Below, one piece after another: positions 31,459-43,900 of a stretch of DNA of 64,000 bases; the first letter of the stretch is position 1; every line of letters begins with the position of its first letter. Source of the DNA: Kitagawia praeruptora. Lineage: Eukaryota > Streptophyta > Magnoliopsida > Apiales > Apiaceae. The translations under genes were made by a program, and so were the position numbers. Under the pieces are notes generated by a model. That model had not been told where the DNA came from, made no database searches, and saw only the letters and a program-made list of their open reading frames with translations. The DNA is taken from positions 142,737,501-142,801,500 of the forward strand of contig CM075347.1 in assembly GCA_037693485.1 (NCBI GenBank). The letters are read 5' to 3'.

Positions 31459-33070
31459 TGTTTGAACTAATCACGCAAGCGTACGTGGTCACAAGTAATA
31501 TAGAATAAAGTTGAGTTCGTTCCCATAGAGATCTGGTTTAGGTTCCAATTCAGTTAATGCACCTATGCAACGATGTATGGTTTTATTCACTGTTAAGACA
31601 ATTAACAAATTTGGGTTTTAATTAACTATAATTAACTAAGAAACAAATTAACAAAACTAAGAATTACTTAACTAATGAGAATTTAAATTGAATTACTTAA
31701 CTAATGAGAATTTAAATTGAATTACTTATGCAAGAGAAAACATGGGATCCTAACTTCATTAATTACTTTGCTTAGATCTGACGCCTTTAATCACTATATG
31801 CAATGGTTATGATATCTGATCGGACAACACGAAACAAGTACACTCTACTTCTCAGTATACGAATACCAAACTAAACATACATCCACAAAAGATATAGAAG
31901 ATGAATAGACACCAATTATGCTTAGACCCTATATGTCTATAGAAATTGAAAACATAACGGTTGAAGAGCAAGTTATCCATAAAGATCACATAGGGCAATA
32001 TAACTATTCTCATCTCATACTACGAATCATGTTGATAAACAATCATGAACCTATGCTGGCATGACAAGTTCTAAATCTCAAGATCCACTTTCACTTCACA
32101 AGAGATTAACAAATTAGATGTTAGCTACACATCTAAATTCATAAAGCACAACCATACGAGGATATCAAATATACATCATACACAGATTTTTAAAGCATCA
32201 AGATACTAAAGCTCCATAAATAAATCCGTCAGAATCCCATGACAACGATTAGTTCGTAATTGAACCTCTCGTCATCATGGGATCAAGTGAAACCATGATA
32301 ATGAAACAAGATATGAATTCTATGTTATAATATGCTAACTAATGATCAAATTACAATGGTAGGATGTGTTTAAATAGGCTCTAGAAGTCTTGCCCAACAA
32401 GAAATTCCCCAAAATAGAGTTAAAATAGAATTTCTGCAGTTTAGCACAAAATACGTTTCCTAAACTGATTCTGTTTTGAAAGGAAAATTCGTAGCTGATT
32501 TTTCTTCAGTATTTCTGGGCCATTCCAGTTGTATTTGGACATCTGGACCACTTTAGAATGATAGAGAATCTCGTTAGCTTCACGTGGACTGTAAGATCGT
32601 CCAAAACGGACTTGTAGAACTCAAGATATGGCCAAAACAATAAATCATGATTGTTCCAGAAGTTTTGGACGCTCTCAGCCTCCTCCGGGGCGCTCTCAGC
32701 GCTCTATGCCTCTGTTCTAGGGCGCTGACAGCCTAGCTAGGGCGCTGTCAGTCCCCTCCAATTCTGCCCAACTTGCATTTTTGCTCTAACTTCTTCGTTT
32801 TCGCTCCTTTTTCTCCCGTTTCTTTTGCATTTGCTCCCGTCGTCAATTCTCTAGACTCCAAATCATTATAGTAGCTCAAAGCAAGTCTCCTTTCTTCATT
32901 GCCATGCTCAAATCAATTCCAAAAATGACGAAAACATAACCCCTAATTGGCATTCTTGCAAACCTGCACAATTAAACAAAAACACATCAAAACTACAACA
33001 AACTTGAGGCCAAGTGAATCAATTCAAGCCGATATGGAATGTTCCAAGTGGATATAAAATCCACTTATCA
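31459..33070 (-). repeat. 3' LTR of the gypsy-type LARD
   Basis: This is the direct repeat of 35630-37209. It has one extra ~31-bp tandem copy (AACTAATGAGAATTTAAATTG, twice) at 31670-31730. The open frames in the LTR are not conserved as genes. Confidence 0.93.
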
Positions 33071-34564
33071 CACCCCCAAACTTAAACCGATGCTTGTCCT
33101 CAAGCATAAACAACTAAAAACTAACTAACTAGCTAGTACCACTTCCGTAGGTGATCACGGTTGCATTTGGCATATGCAACAAGCCCTTTAAACCCCTAGG
33201 CAGCCCTAGTGGACGAGTAAAGTCTCGTGAGGGCCTATAGCGAATGTACCCACAAAATTCTATCTAACTAAACAATGCAATAACAATGCAATGCATGAAT
33301 GCAACTAATGTGAAAATGCAAGGATCCCCTTTAAACTAACCAAAACCAACTAACAAGCAAATATCTCAAAGAATGCAACTAAATCCAAATAGATCTCGAC
33401 TAAGTCTCCGTACTCTAACAATACATGACAGAAACGTGCGTGTGTGCAATGCTTATCAGAGATACTCTCAAAACTAGATAAAAAATCATACATATTCTTT
33501 GCCAAGACAATCACAGGTTTATAAATAGATGAGACTGTAGACACTTCATAACCTAAAAACACCTCCATCCTCATTCAAGTTAGCCAGGAATTCATGATTT
33601 ATTACTACACTACGACACATAATACACCCAGACTATAAAAGCCTTAGGTCACTAGGCACAAAGTCCCCGCGAACTTAATTGCTCGAGTATTAAAGAGCTC
33701 ACCCTGGTTAATTTTGCATTTAAACAACTAAAACAATTCACATAACTCTTTTTTTTCCTTTCATTTTTTTTCTTTTGACTCTTTTTTTCTTTCATTTTTT
33801 TTATATATGCAATCTGGAATGAGAATTCTCATTTCCAACCCTAGACTACTCATATAAATATGAGCCGGCTACTAGCCATTTGACACCTAGCCATTATTGA
33901 CAAATATTAGCAACTAGCATGAAATCCCTGGGTTCTCCCAAACTTAGATTTTAGTGCTCCTACGCAATCAAGGGAATAACGAAAATTCTAAATATAATCA
34001 AGTGATTAAATCTCAAACAACCAAACAAGCATGACCTCAACCTAGCCCAAAAGCAAACGATGAGAATGTGTAAAATTTTTGTTTCTGAAACATGCAAGTC
34101 AATTCCTAGAAACTATGAATCAACCCTCTATTCATCATTACCACACTCAATTAGACATCGACCTACCAATTAGAATTAGCTCATTCTAAGGGATCATGAA
34201 ATATGCATGTTATGAGAATGCAACCTGAATGAACTCACATGGTGAAACAAACAAAAAAATAACAGAATGTCCTATATATGAAACAAACATGCAATACTAC
34301 AAACAAATATGAACGAACTATCACTAAACATGCAAAATATGATATCTATATGAACACAATGACTCACAATCATAAATAACTACCTATACACTACTCATCC
34401 CCCAGACCACCCCCAAAACTTAAAATATTCAATGTCCCCATTGAATTGAAATATGTAATACAAGGGATAGTAGGAACATACCTAAAAAAATGCCGAAAAG
34501 CGTGGGTTGCCTCCCACGAAGCGCTTGTTTAGAGTAAATTAGCTTGACTATGTCCAAGCCTCCA
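33071..34564. other. Non-coding interior of the LARD
   Basis: No ORF with a known domain is seen. There is a C/T-rich tract at 33745-33800 (purine-rich on the coding strand) and otherwise AT-rich sequence. A purine tract borders the LTR at 33071-33085. Confidence 0.6.
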
Positions 34565-35509
34565 TTAAGGATGATAATAGTTGGCCTGGTCATCTCTTCG
34601 TGAGACTTCATCGTCATCACGGCGGCACACTTTCTGCCCCTTCTCCTCGCTTGGCCTATGCGTATAACAACTATGTCCTATTCCAATGCCTTCATCTGTT
34701 GACCCAAAATCTGTCAATTTGTAGAACAACACACATTCTCGGGCTTCGCTTGAATATAATGGAGGAGGGTAAATGTTAGTTGCTGAAGCCTTTGGTTCCT
34801 CAAAGAGGACTTCCTCCATTGGCTCTAATGCGCTACCTCCATCTTTATACTCTAAGACAAGTAGAAGACCTGCATCTTTCCCATGTTCATCAGCCTCTTG
34901 GTACGCACATACCAATTCTTGAAATTTGTGTAGCTCACCAGTGTCTGTCCCAAATAGTGCCCTTTCCAAATCATCCACCATCCTAGCATGATCAAATTCC
35001 TCACATGGCTTGTGAACACACACCTCACCTTGGAATTTGTCTTCCTCAATTATGCATGCAGTACCTTGCTCCAAGTCACCGTTATTTTCTGGAATTTCCT
35101 CAAATATGAATTGTTGTTTCTCTTGTTCCGAGGAACTCAGAACTTGAGCAACTAGTGTCTCCAAAGAATTGATAGACTCCTCATTACTCTTTGAAAGCAT
35201 CCTAATCTTCTCCATAACATCAACCTCATCTGACTGAAAAGTAGGAGTAGGTTGCTGATGTTGAAACTCTTCACTACCAAAGAAATATGACATATTTGGA
35301 ACATCTTGCTGGTACTGTTGAGGATGGTATTGAAAATATGGTTGTTCCTCATAAGTGACATATGGATCAACTCCTTCGTAGTAACAATATTGTGAGGTCT
35401 CATGAACGCCCAAACATTGCTCACATTGCTGAGGCATGGATGTCCTCGAATATGCCCACCATGGCAACTCCTCGCCTGCCATTTTCAAACACTCAAGTAC
35501 CTGAAACAC
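34565..35509 (-). CDS. Gag-position ORF of the LARD (uncharacterised, 314 aa)
   Basis: The only long frame in this element is on the minus strand, starting ~120 bp after the 5' LTR, where gag normally begins. It contains a short cysteine/histidine cluster CEQCLGVHETSQYC, similar in spacing to the zinc knuckle of Athila-like Gag. A tyrosine/glutamine-rich stretch (PYFQYHPQQYQQD) and an acidic glutamate-rich middle (residues ~90-230) follow, with a basic end (CRRDDDEVSRRDD). I do not recognise a full Gag domain. It may be a relic of the C-terminal part of an Athila-type Gag, or a lineage-specific extra ORF. A second in-frame Met (MAGEELPWW) ten residues in is an alternative start. No stop codon interrupts it, in contrast to the other retroelement frames here. 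Confidence 0.6.
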   Translation of the reverse strand: MFQVLECLKMAGEELPWWAYSRTSMPQQCEQCLGVHETSQYCYYEGVDPYVTYEEQPYFQYHPQQYQQDVPNMSYFFGSEEFQHQQPTPTFQSDEVDVMEKIRMLSKSNEESINSLETLVAQVLSSSEQEKQQFIFEEIPENNGDLEQGTACIIEEDKFQGEVCVHKPCEEFDHARMVDDLERALFGTDTGELHKFQELVCAYQEADEHGKDAGLLLVLEYKDGGSALEPMEEVLFEEPKASATNIYPPPLYSSEARECVLFYKLTDFGSTDEGIGIGHSCYTHRPSEEKGQKVCRRDDDEVSRRDDQANYYHP

Positions 35510-35603
35510 ACCGAACTAAACAAGATAGGTAAATAACTAATCCGAGTCAGTGAACTCTAACGACCACTATTGACAAGCACATAACTAAAAATAAAACACC
35601 GAT

Positions 35604-35629
35604 GATCCCCGGCAGCGGTGCCAAAAACT
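35604..35629 (-). other. Primer-binding site of the LARD
   Basis: On the minus strand, directly after the LTR end, TTTGGCACCGCTGCCGGGGA resembles the tRNA-Asp-complementary site used by many Athila/Tat elements. It fixes element orientation as minus. Confidence 0.75.
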
Positions 35630-37209
35630 TGTTTACACTAATCACGCAAGCGTACGTGGTCACAAGTAATATAGAATAAAGTTGAGTTCATTCCCACAGA
35701 GATCTGGTTTAGGTTCCAATTCAGTTAAAGCACCTATGCAACAATGTATGGTTTTTATTCACTGCTAAGACAATTAAAAAATTTGGGTTTTAATTAACTA
35801 TAATTAACTAAGAAACAAATTAACAAAACTAAGAATTACTTAACTAATGAGAATTTAAATTGAATTACTTATGCAAGAGAAAACATGGGATCCTAACTTC
35901 ATTAAATACTTTGCTTAGATCTGACGCCTTTAATCATATACAATGGTTATGATATCTGATCGGACAACACGAAACAAGTACACGCTACTTCTCAGTATAC
36001 GAATACCAAACTAAACATACATCCACAAAAGAGATAGAAGATTAATAGACACCAATTATGCTTAGACCCTATATGTCTATAGAATTTGAAAACATAACGG
36101 TTGAAGAGCAAGTTATCCATAAAGATCACATAGGGCAATATAAGTATTCTCATCTCATACTACGAATCATGTTGATAAACAATCATGAACCTATGCTAGC
36201 ATGGCAAGTTCTAAATCTCAAGATCCACTTTCACTTCACAAGAGATTAACAAATTAGATGTTAGCTACGCATCTAAATTCATAAAGCACAACCATACGAG
36301 GATATCAAATATACATCACACACAGATTTTTAAAGCATCAAGATACTAAAGCTCCATAAATAAATCCGTCAGAATCCCATGACAACGATTAGTTCGTAAT
36401 TGAACCTCTCGTCATCATGGGATCAAGTGAAACCATGATAATGAAACAAGATATGAATTCTTTGTTATAATATGCTAACTAATGATCAAATTACAATGGT
36501 AGGATGTGTTTAAATAGGCTCTAGAAGTCTTTCCCATCAAGAAATTCCCCAAAATAGAGTTAAAATAAAATTTCTGCAGTTTAGCACAAAATACGTTTCC
36601 TAAACTGATTCTGTTTTGAAGGAAAATTCATAGCTGACTTTTCTTCAGTATTTCTGGGCAATTCCAGTTGTATTTGGACATTTTGACCACTTTATAATGA
36701 TAGAGAATCTCGTTAGCTTCGCGTGGACTGTAAGATCGTCCAAAACGGACTTGTAGAACTCAAGATATGGCCAAAACAATAAATCATGATTGTTCCAGAA
36801 GTTTTGGACACTCTCAGCCTCCTCCGGGGCGCTCTCAGCGCTCTATGCCTCTGTTCTAGGGCGCTGACAGCCTAGCTTGGGCGATGTCAGTCCCCTCCAA
36901 TTCTGCCCAGCTTGCATTTTTGCTCTAACTTCTTCGTTTTCGCTCTTTTTTCTCCCTTTTCTTTTGCAATCGCTCCCGTCATCAATTCTCTAGACTCCAA
37001 ATCATTATAGTAGCTCAAAGCAAGTCTCCTTTCTTCATTTCCATGCTCAAATCAATTCCAAAAATGATGGAAACATAACCCCTAATCGGCATTCTTGCAA
37101 ACCTGCACAATTAAACAAAAACACATCAAAACTACAACAAACTTGAGGCCAAGTGAATCAATTCAAGCCGATATGGAATGTTCCAAGTGGATATAAAATC
37201 CTCTTATCA
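35630..37209 (-). repeat. 5' LTR of the gypsy-type LARD
   Basis: This is collinear with 31459-33070. On the minus strand it begins TGATAAG, which supplies an immediate stop codon to the interrupted copia gag. Confidence 0.93.
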
Positions 37210-38033
37210 CTTGTTGACACTTTCTTCCGTTTTGTTTCTACAATACTTTTGCACATGCCCAAACTTTTTGCATTTAAAACATTGAGGTTTCCCATTATGC
37301 CAACAATCCTTTTCTTCATGCCCGTTCTTCTTGCAATGACCACATGTGGTAAATCTAATTCTCTCTTTTGAAGTTTTGGCTAAAAAAGCTCCTTCAACCG
37401 CATCTTCAGTTTCCTTATTTCTCATTGCTCTTCTTTGTTCCTGGGCTTGCAAAGAGTTAATCAGCTCGGATAAACTTAATTCACTTATATCCTTTGAGTC
37501 CTCAAGAGATGAAAGTTTTGCCTCAAATCTTTCAGGCAAACTCACAAACAGCTTCTCTACAACTTTGCTATCGGGTAGATCCTCTCCCATTAGCCGTATT
37601 TTGTTCACCACAACCATCAATTTATCATAATAATCTTGTATATTGTCTCTTTCTTTCATGGTTAAAATCTCAAAATCCCTTTTGAGATTTAAGACTTGCA
37701 TCTTCTTTGCTCTTGCATTACCTTCATACAAATCTTTTAGTTTATCCCAAGCCTCTTTTCCTATTTCACAAGTCATGATTCTTGTGAAAATTGATTCCGA
37801 CACAGCAGCATGAATTATTGATAAAGCCCTTGGAGCCTTGCTTAATTCATCTTCGTGAGCCCTAATTTGATTTAGTGTTGGATTGTTGGCAAGCGGTTGT
37901 ATCTCCGTTTCACTTTCAACCCACTTCCATAAACCCAAACCTCTCAATGAGCTTTCATCTTAACAGCCCATACTTGGTAATTTTCACCATTAAAAGTTGG
38001 AGGAGAAAGGTTTAATGTGTTGTTTGAGGTCAT
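37210..38033 (-). pseudogene. Copia gag (UBN2-type) truncated by the LARD
   Basis: On the minus strand ATG is at 38031-38033 (MTSNNTLNLSPPTFNGENY). A 1-bp deletion near 37955 shifts the frame before LRGLGLWKWVE. The main frame then encodes a copia Gag with LYEGNARAKKMQVLNLKRDF, VVEKLFVSLPERFEAKLS and two zinc-binding clusters, CGHCKKNGHEEKDC and CFKCKKFGHVQKYC. Coding ends after EESVNK, where the LARD LTR starts. The continuation (TQKIDEEHLF) is on the other side of the LARD at about 31425-31458. The protein would be an RNA-packaging capsid; this copy is broken. Confidence 0.88.
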
Positions 38034-38082
38034 AGCTATGTTTTCTCTCCGATTTAACATATGCCCATTAAGATCATTAAAG

Positions 38083-38094
38083 CTCTGATACCAC
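38083..38094 (-). other. Primer-binding site of the copia remnant
   Basis: TGGTATCAGAGC on the minus strand, one base inside the LTR end CTCTAACA, matches the initiator-Met tRNA type site common in plant copia elements. Confidence 0.85.
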
Positions 38095-39756
38095 TGTTAG
38101 AGTTTTTAGACTATAGAGAAGAGAGGAAAATATAGAGAACGGGAGAATAAAAAAGATGCATACTTGATGCATACTTGATAGAGATAATTCCAAATAACCA
38201 ACATGTGGTTTTAAACATAAAAAACAAACTAAACTCCTAAAACCTAGCATCTATCTTATCTATTACTCCCTCCGTCCCATTTTATGTGAACCTCTTTCCT
38301 TTTTGGTACGTCCCAAAAAGAATGAACATAACATACTTACTATTTTTGAACACTACTTTTTACTATTACACCCACTACTTCTCCACTTTTTTATTAAATA
38401 AATACTATTACACCCACTATCTTCCTCCACTATCTCAAATCTATTATTAAATATTGATAGGCCCCATCACTTTACTCACTTTTCAACTAACTTTACTCTA
38501 TTTCTACTAGGGTTAAGTATCAAAATGGTCACTGAAGTGGAAGCCATATATCAATTCATTCACTGATCTTTACGGGGTATCATTTGAATCATTAAAGTCA
38601 TAATAAATATTAAATGGATATCTTTAAAATGTACTCGAAAAGTAAAAATAATTTTTCATTGAGTTTTACACATTTTTCTTGAATGCTTCCATAACCAAAC
38701 GAAAGGTTATTAATTCTAGTATTTCTGATAATATATCTAGATTTTTAAAAATTCATTTACTATTTTTTAAAAATTCATTTAATATATCTTGATTTAGCCA
38801 TTTTTAAAAATGGCTAAATATGACCGAAAAAATTCGGTCATATTTAGCTAAATTCGACCGAATTCGGTCGAATTTAACTAAATATGACCGAATTTCTGTT
38901 GGTCATATTTACGCTAGTCAAATTTAGTAATTCGGTTGAATTTAGGATAATTTCGAACGAATAATTCGGTCATATTTAGGATAAATTTGACCGATTAGTG
39001 CGGTCAAATTTAGGATATATTCGACAAAATTTGGTCAAAATTAGTAGTATTAAATTCGACCAATTTCGGTCAAATTATAAATTCGACCAAAATTTCCAAA
39101 ATTTTGAAAAATTCAAATTTTGGTGAAAAATTCAAAATTTTAAAATTTGGCGCCCAAAGTGTACTAAATTCGACCGAATTTGGTCGAATTTATTACACTA
39201 AATTCGACCAAATATAGTCGTATTTACATACTAAATTTGACCAAATTCAATCGAATTTAACGTACATTAATTTTTTTTAAAAAAATAGCAGAATCTGCTG
39301 CTCAAGAATTGAACATCATGTGGGATTCATTCTGGTAACTAGAACATCAAAATTGGAGTTCAATAACACTTCCAGAAGTGCTTCGATCCTCAAGAACACG
39401 AAGAATACGAAAATCAAACTTCGATTTTTATACGTTATTGAACTCGAAATTCAACAGATAATATATGAAATTGACTAGAAAAACATACTCTACACGATGG
39501 TAACATCAAAATTAGCAACCAAACATATTTACAAAAATTCATAATTTTAATAAGTAATTCAAATTTAATAAAAAATAGGAGAAATTCATAAATTATAACC
39601 CACCAAAATCTGATCATGTTTTTGGATAGAGGATGATGAGGGCTTCGATTCGACTATTAGAGCGTTAAAATCGGACACCGATAATGCCTCCAAATGTTGG
39701 TTTGATTCTTGAAAATTCAAGAACATTAAAAAACAAAAAACTAAAAAGAAATTGAT

Positions 39757-39830
39757 GGGGGCAAGGGGGAGCAGCAGGGGTTGGGGGTGGGGGAGGGCAG
39801 TAGAGATTGTGTTGGGGGGGGTTATGTGTT
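39757..39830 (+). repeat. G-rich tract with G-quadruplex-type spacing
   Basis: Runs of three to eight G occur at close spacing, including GGGGTTGGGGGTGGGGGAGGG near 39777, just left of the (TA)n tract. Confidence 0.75.

Positions 39831-39832
<2 letters not shown>

Positions 39833-39898
<66 letters not shown>
39833..39898. repeat. (TA)n microsatellite, left side of TIR element
   Basis: About 33 uninterrupted TA units. The matching tract is at 45502-45559. Confidence 0.97.
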
Positions 39899-39901
<3 letters not shown>

Positions 39902-40230
39902 TGGGTAAGGTTCTAGGGAGAACCTCCTTAGCAAGAGAACCAGAGAACCCCGATCCTGGCCGTCCAAATTGAAGATCTTTACAAAATCAAATACAGTGGT
40001 GTATAATGGTAGTAATGTAAATACAATCAATAAATAATGTTATTTTCTTTGTATAAATCTTACATACGGCCTATATTGATTTATTTATGGAATCTGTACA
40101 TTAAAAAATATTTGATTGAACATATTGATCTTTTTAACTTTGGAAATGAATCCTTGATTGACTGTAATTTTCTATAATACTTTACGACATACACTGATTG
40201 ATCTTTACGACATTATCAAACCTCTAAACC

Positions 40231-40517
40231 TATATAAACAGAAAAGCATACAAGATTGAAGAAAAACCTTGGAGAACACACACAGAACATTGAAATCTAA
40301 AGGTATGTAGTTTTGATTTCTGATTTATAATTTTTTTTGTCTTTTAACGAACACTCTAAAGAATTTCTATGTGTTTATGTTTTTGTGCAGTTTTATAATG
40401 GAATTTTCACAAAAAGATGGTGAAACACAGTCGTTATTTAGTTTCAAACCAGAACTACTATCAGAAGTTTTATTGTTTCTGACTGAAGAACAAAAAGAGT
40501 GGATTAAAGCAACATGA
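40231..40517 (+). pseudogene. Short broken ORF with TATA box and 5'-UTR intron inside the TIR element
   Basis: TATATAAA at 40231-40238 precedes a leader, a likely 5'-UTR intron (GTATGT at 40303 to TTTTGTGCAG at 40390) and an ATG at 40398. The ORF begins MEFSQKDGETQSLF and continues ELLSEVLLFLTEEQKEW; TGA at 40515-40517 interrupts it. In the same frame FGSVLMF follows the stop, so the TGA replaces a glycine codon of a longer ancestral frame. It is probably the N-terminal remnant of a transposon-borne protein. Confidence 0.5.
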
Positions 40518-41569
40518 TTTGGTTCAGTTCTGATGTTTAGAACAAATGATTCTCTAAGGTGTTCTGTAATACTTTTGCAATGAATTGGGAGGATATTTTC
40601 TTAAACTATGTTTTCTATGAGATGTATATGAGATCGTGCTTAACCTTATTCTCTGCAATGAATGGGGTGGATATTTTGTATAAATATTTCTAGAGCGTGA
40701 TGACAACCATTATATTTGAATCTCATATTCCAGGAGGTTTTCTTGCAACTATGTTTACGTGGGTGTTATATTTGTTTTGGGCTTGCTAATCCCCATCTCT
40801 ATTTTCTTTCATAAAATGAGACTGGTTTATTTCGGTTTATATTCTTGTGGTTTATGATCAAAGATTTTTACTACCTAATGGAGCTGTGTGCTTTTTTATA
40901 TAGGTTTGGAGGCAGTTGTCTCTGGTCATATGTAGTTTAGTTTTGTTTCCTTGTTTAAGTTTCACCCTGGTGTAAAGCAATGACAACCTTCTTGTACTGT
41001 GCATAGCTGGTTTTTAAACTCTCAATTTCTACAACCAATATGAAGGTGGTTAATTGCAATTGAGGAACACAAAATTTTTATTTTAAGGAAGATTGCATCC
41101 TTTAGTAAAAGTACGTTGTAAAATAACAACACTTTTATTTTTCTTCAACAACAGAAATACTTTTATTTTTCTTGAACAACAACAATACTTTTGTATAGCG
41201 GTTGGCTCTAAGCAGTATTAATTCATTTCTACATAAATTGAACAATTCTTTAATGTGTATACTATTATGTATAGTATTATTATGTATGGGTTCTCTAAGG
41301 TGTTCCTTGTATGCTTAGCTAATTCTAAAATTTAGCATACATCTTTTAAAATTTGAATTTTAAATCTATCAATTTGGAATCATAATGTAACCTTCCTTAT
41401 AAAAATATGTCGGTCAAAATACAATAAATCTTTAGTTCATGATTTCATTAAATTGTTATCTATTTCCAAAAAAAACTTTTATATCATTCTAAGAACTTGG
41501 TGATCTGTTTTTGTAACAATTAAATTGTTTCTATTTTAAAAAACTCTTTACTCGGAATGAGTTTATTTA

Positions 41570-43900
41570 TTCACCAAGATTCTCTTATTTATTCTAAAAC
41601 ACTTAATAGAATCTTGGTGAATCTTTAATAATATATTATATAAGTGAATTTTAGTGTATTATATGATATCTTGATATCTTGAAATACATAAAAGAATCTT
41701 GGTGTATTTGGTGATTTTGTACATTGTAACATATTATTTTAGTTCTGTTGTTACTTATATTTATATTTTTTTATATTAGAATATTAATATATTTTGAAAT
41801 ACATTAATAAATAATAAGAAATATATTATAATAAACAAAGATTCTCTTATTTTTTCCAAAAAACACTTAAGAGAATCTTTGTGTATTATATAAAATTTTA
41901 AAATATAATTTAATTTACAAAAAATAAATAGTTTTTTTTCGTAAAAAAATTTGAAAAAAAATAAGTAATAATTCTCTTATTATTTTAAATTCAAATATAA
42001 AAAATAGTTAAATATATATTTATTTGGAAAATTTTCGTATAATTTTTAGAAACACTTAAAAGAATCTTGGTGTGTTTTGCTGATTTTGGACATTGTAACA
42101 TATTATATGAGATGTTTTGTTAATTATATTTATAATTATTTTATATTACAATACACCAAGATTCTCTTATTTATTCGAAAACACTTAATAGAATCTTGGT
42201 GAATATTTAATAATATATTATATAAGTGATTTTTAAGGTATTATATGAAAATTTGAAACACATAAAAGAATTTTGGTGTATTTGGTGATTTTGTACGTTG
42301 TAACATATTAGCTTAGTTGTTTTGTTAATTATATTTATATTTGTTTATATTAGAATATTAATATATTTTGAAATACATGAATAAATAATAAGAAATATAT
42401 TATAATAAACAAAGATTCTCTTATTTTTTCCATTAAACACTTAAGAGTATCTTTGTGTATTATATAAAATCTTTAACTATAAGTTAATTTACAAAAGATA
42501 TAATTTTTTTTTCATAAAAAAATTTTTTAAAAAAAATTCAACCAACCAATATTCTCTTATTTTTTTAAATTTAAATATAAAAAATAGTTATTATATATTT
42601 ATTTGGAAAATTTTCGTATAATATTTAAAAACACTTAAAAGAATCTTGGTGTGTTTTGTTGATTTTGGACATTGTAACATATTATATGAGTTGTTTTGTT
42701 AATTATATTTATAATTATTTTATATTACAATACACCAAGATTCTCTTATTTATTCTAAAACACTTAATAGAATCTTGGTGATTGGTGATTTTGTACATTG
42801 TAACATATTATCTTAGTTGTTTTGTTAATTATATTTATATTTGTTTATATTATAATATTAATATATTTTGAAATACATGATTAAGTAATAAGAAATATAT
42901 TATAATACACAAAGATTCTCTTATTTTTTTATAATAAACACTTCAGAGAATCTTTGTGTATTATATAAAATTTTTAACTATAAGTTAATTTACAAACAAA
43001 TATAAAGTTTTTTTCCGTAACCAAATTTTTAAAAAAATAAGTCAACCCACCAAGATTATCTTATTATTTTAAATTTAAATATAAAAAATAGTTATTATAT
43101 ATTATTTTGGTAAATTTTCTTATAATAATTAAAAACACTTAAAAGAATCTTGATTTATATTAGAATCTTGGTTCTGTTGTTACTTATATTTATATTTGTT
43201 TATATTAGAATATTAATATATTTTGAAATACATTAATAAATAATAAAAAATATATTATAATAAACAAAGATTCTCTTATTTTTTCCAAAAAACACTTAAG
43301 AGAATCTTTGTGTATTATATAAAATTCTAAACTATAATTTAATTTACAAAAATATAAAGTTTTTTTTCGTAAAAAAATTAGAAAAAAAATAAGTAGTAAT
43401 TCTCTTATTATTATTATAGTTAATATTTTATTTGGAAAATTTTCGTATAATTTTTAGAAACACTTAAAAGAATCTTGGTGTGTTTTGCTGATTTTGGACA
43501 TTGTAACATATTATATGAGATGTTTTGTTAATTATATTTATAAATATTTTATATTACAATACACCAAGATTCTCTTATTTATTCGAAAACACTTAATAGA
43601 ATCTTGGTGAATATTTAATAATATATTATATAAGTGATTTTTAAGGTATTATATGAAAATTTGAAACACGTAAAAGAATTTTGGTATATTTGGTGATTTT
43701 GTACATTGTAACATATTATCTTAGTTGTTTTGTTAATTATATTTATATTTGTTTATATTAGAATATTAATATATTTTGAAATACATGAATAAATAATAAG
43801 AAATATATTATAATAAACAAAGATTCTCTTATTTTTTATCTTAAACACTTAAGAGTATCTTTGTGTATTATATAAAATTTTTAAAAAATTTTTGTGTATT
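41570..43900. repeat. Hairpin-forming tandem array (~575-bp period)
   Basis: Near-perfect ~20-bp stem palindromes alternate between two kinds. One is CACCAAGATTCTCTTATT with AATAGAATCTTGGTG (41573, 42150, 42732, 43560). The other is AACAAAGATTCTCTTATT with AAGAGAATCTTTGTG (41833, 42408, 42905, 43263, 43814; isolated copy at 44523). Loops are ~10-12 bases. The full alternation repeats about every 575 bp with truncated units. It is not coding. Confidence 0.88.

Larger units (their letters stand above)
31459..37209 (-). mobile_element. Non-autonomous LTR retrotransposon (gypsy-type LARD) inserted in the copia gag
   Basis: Long direct LTRs of ~1.6 kb lie at 31459-33070 and 35630-37209 with TG...CA ends (minus strand TGATAAG...AAACA). 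CTTGT flanks both sides exactly (31454-31458 and 37210-37214). Next to the 5' LTR (right side, minus strand) is TTTGGCACCGCTGCCGGGGA, a tRNA-Asp-type primer-binding site as in Athila/Tat-like Ty3/gypsy elements. A G-rich purine tract (TTTGGGGGTG) precedes the 3' LTR. The 2.5-kb interior has one ORF and no protease, RT or integrase. LTR divergence looks low, a few percent at most. Confidence 0.9.

Noticed and set aside
31921..32110. Short ORF repeated at 36058-36249
   Set aside because: It lies in the LTR of the LARD. The left copy lacks the same open frame, so it is not a conserved gene.
39665..40030. ORFs with YIYIYI runs
   Set aside because: They translate the (TA)n microsatellite and the G-rich tract next to it.
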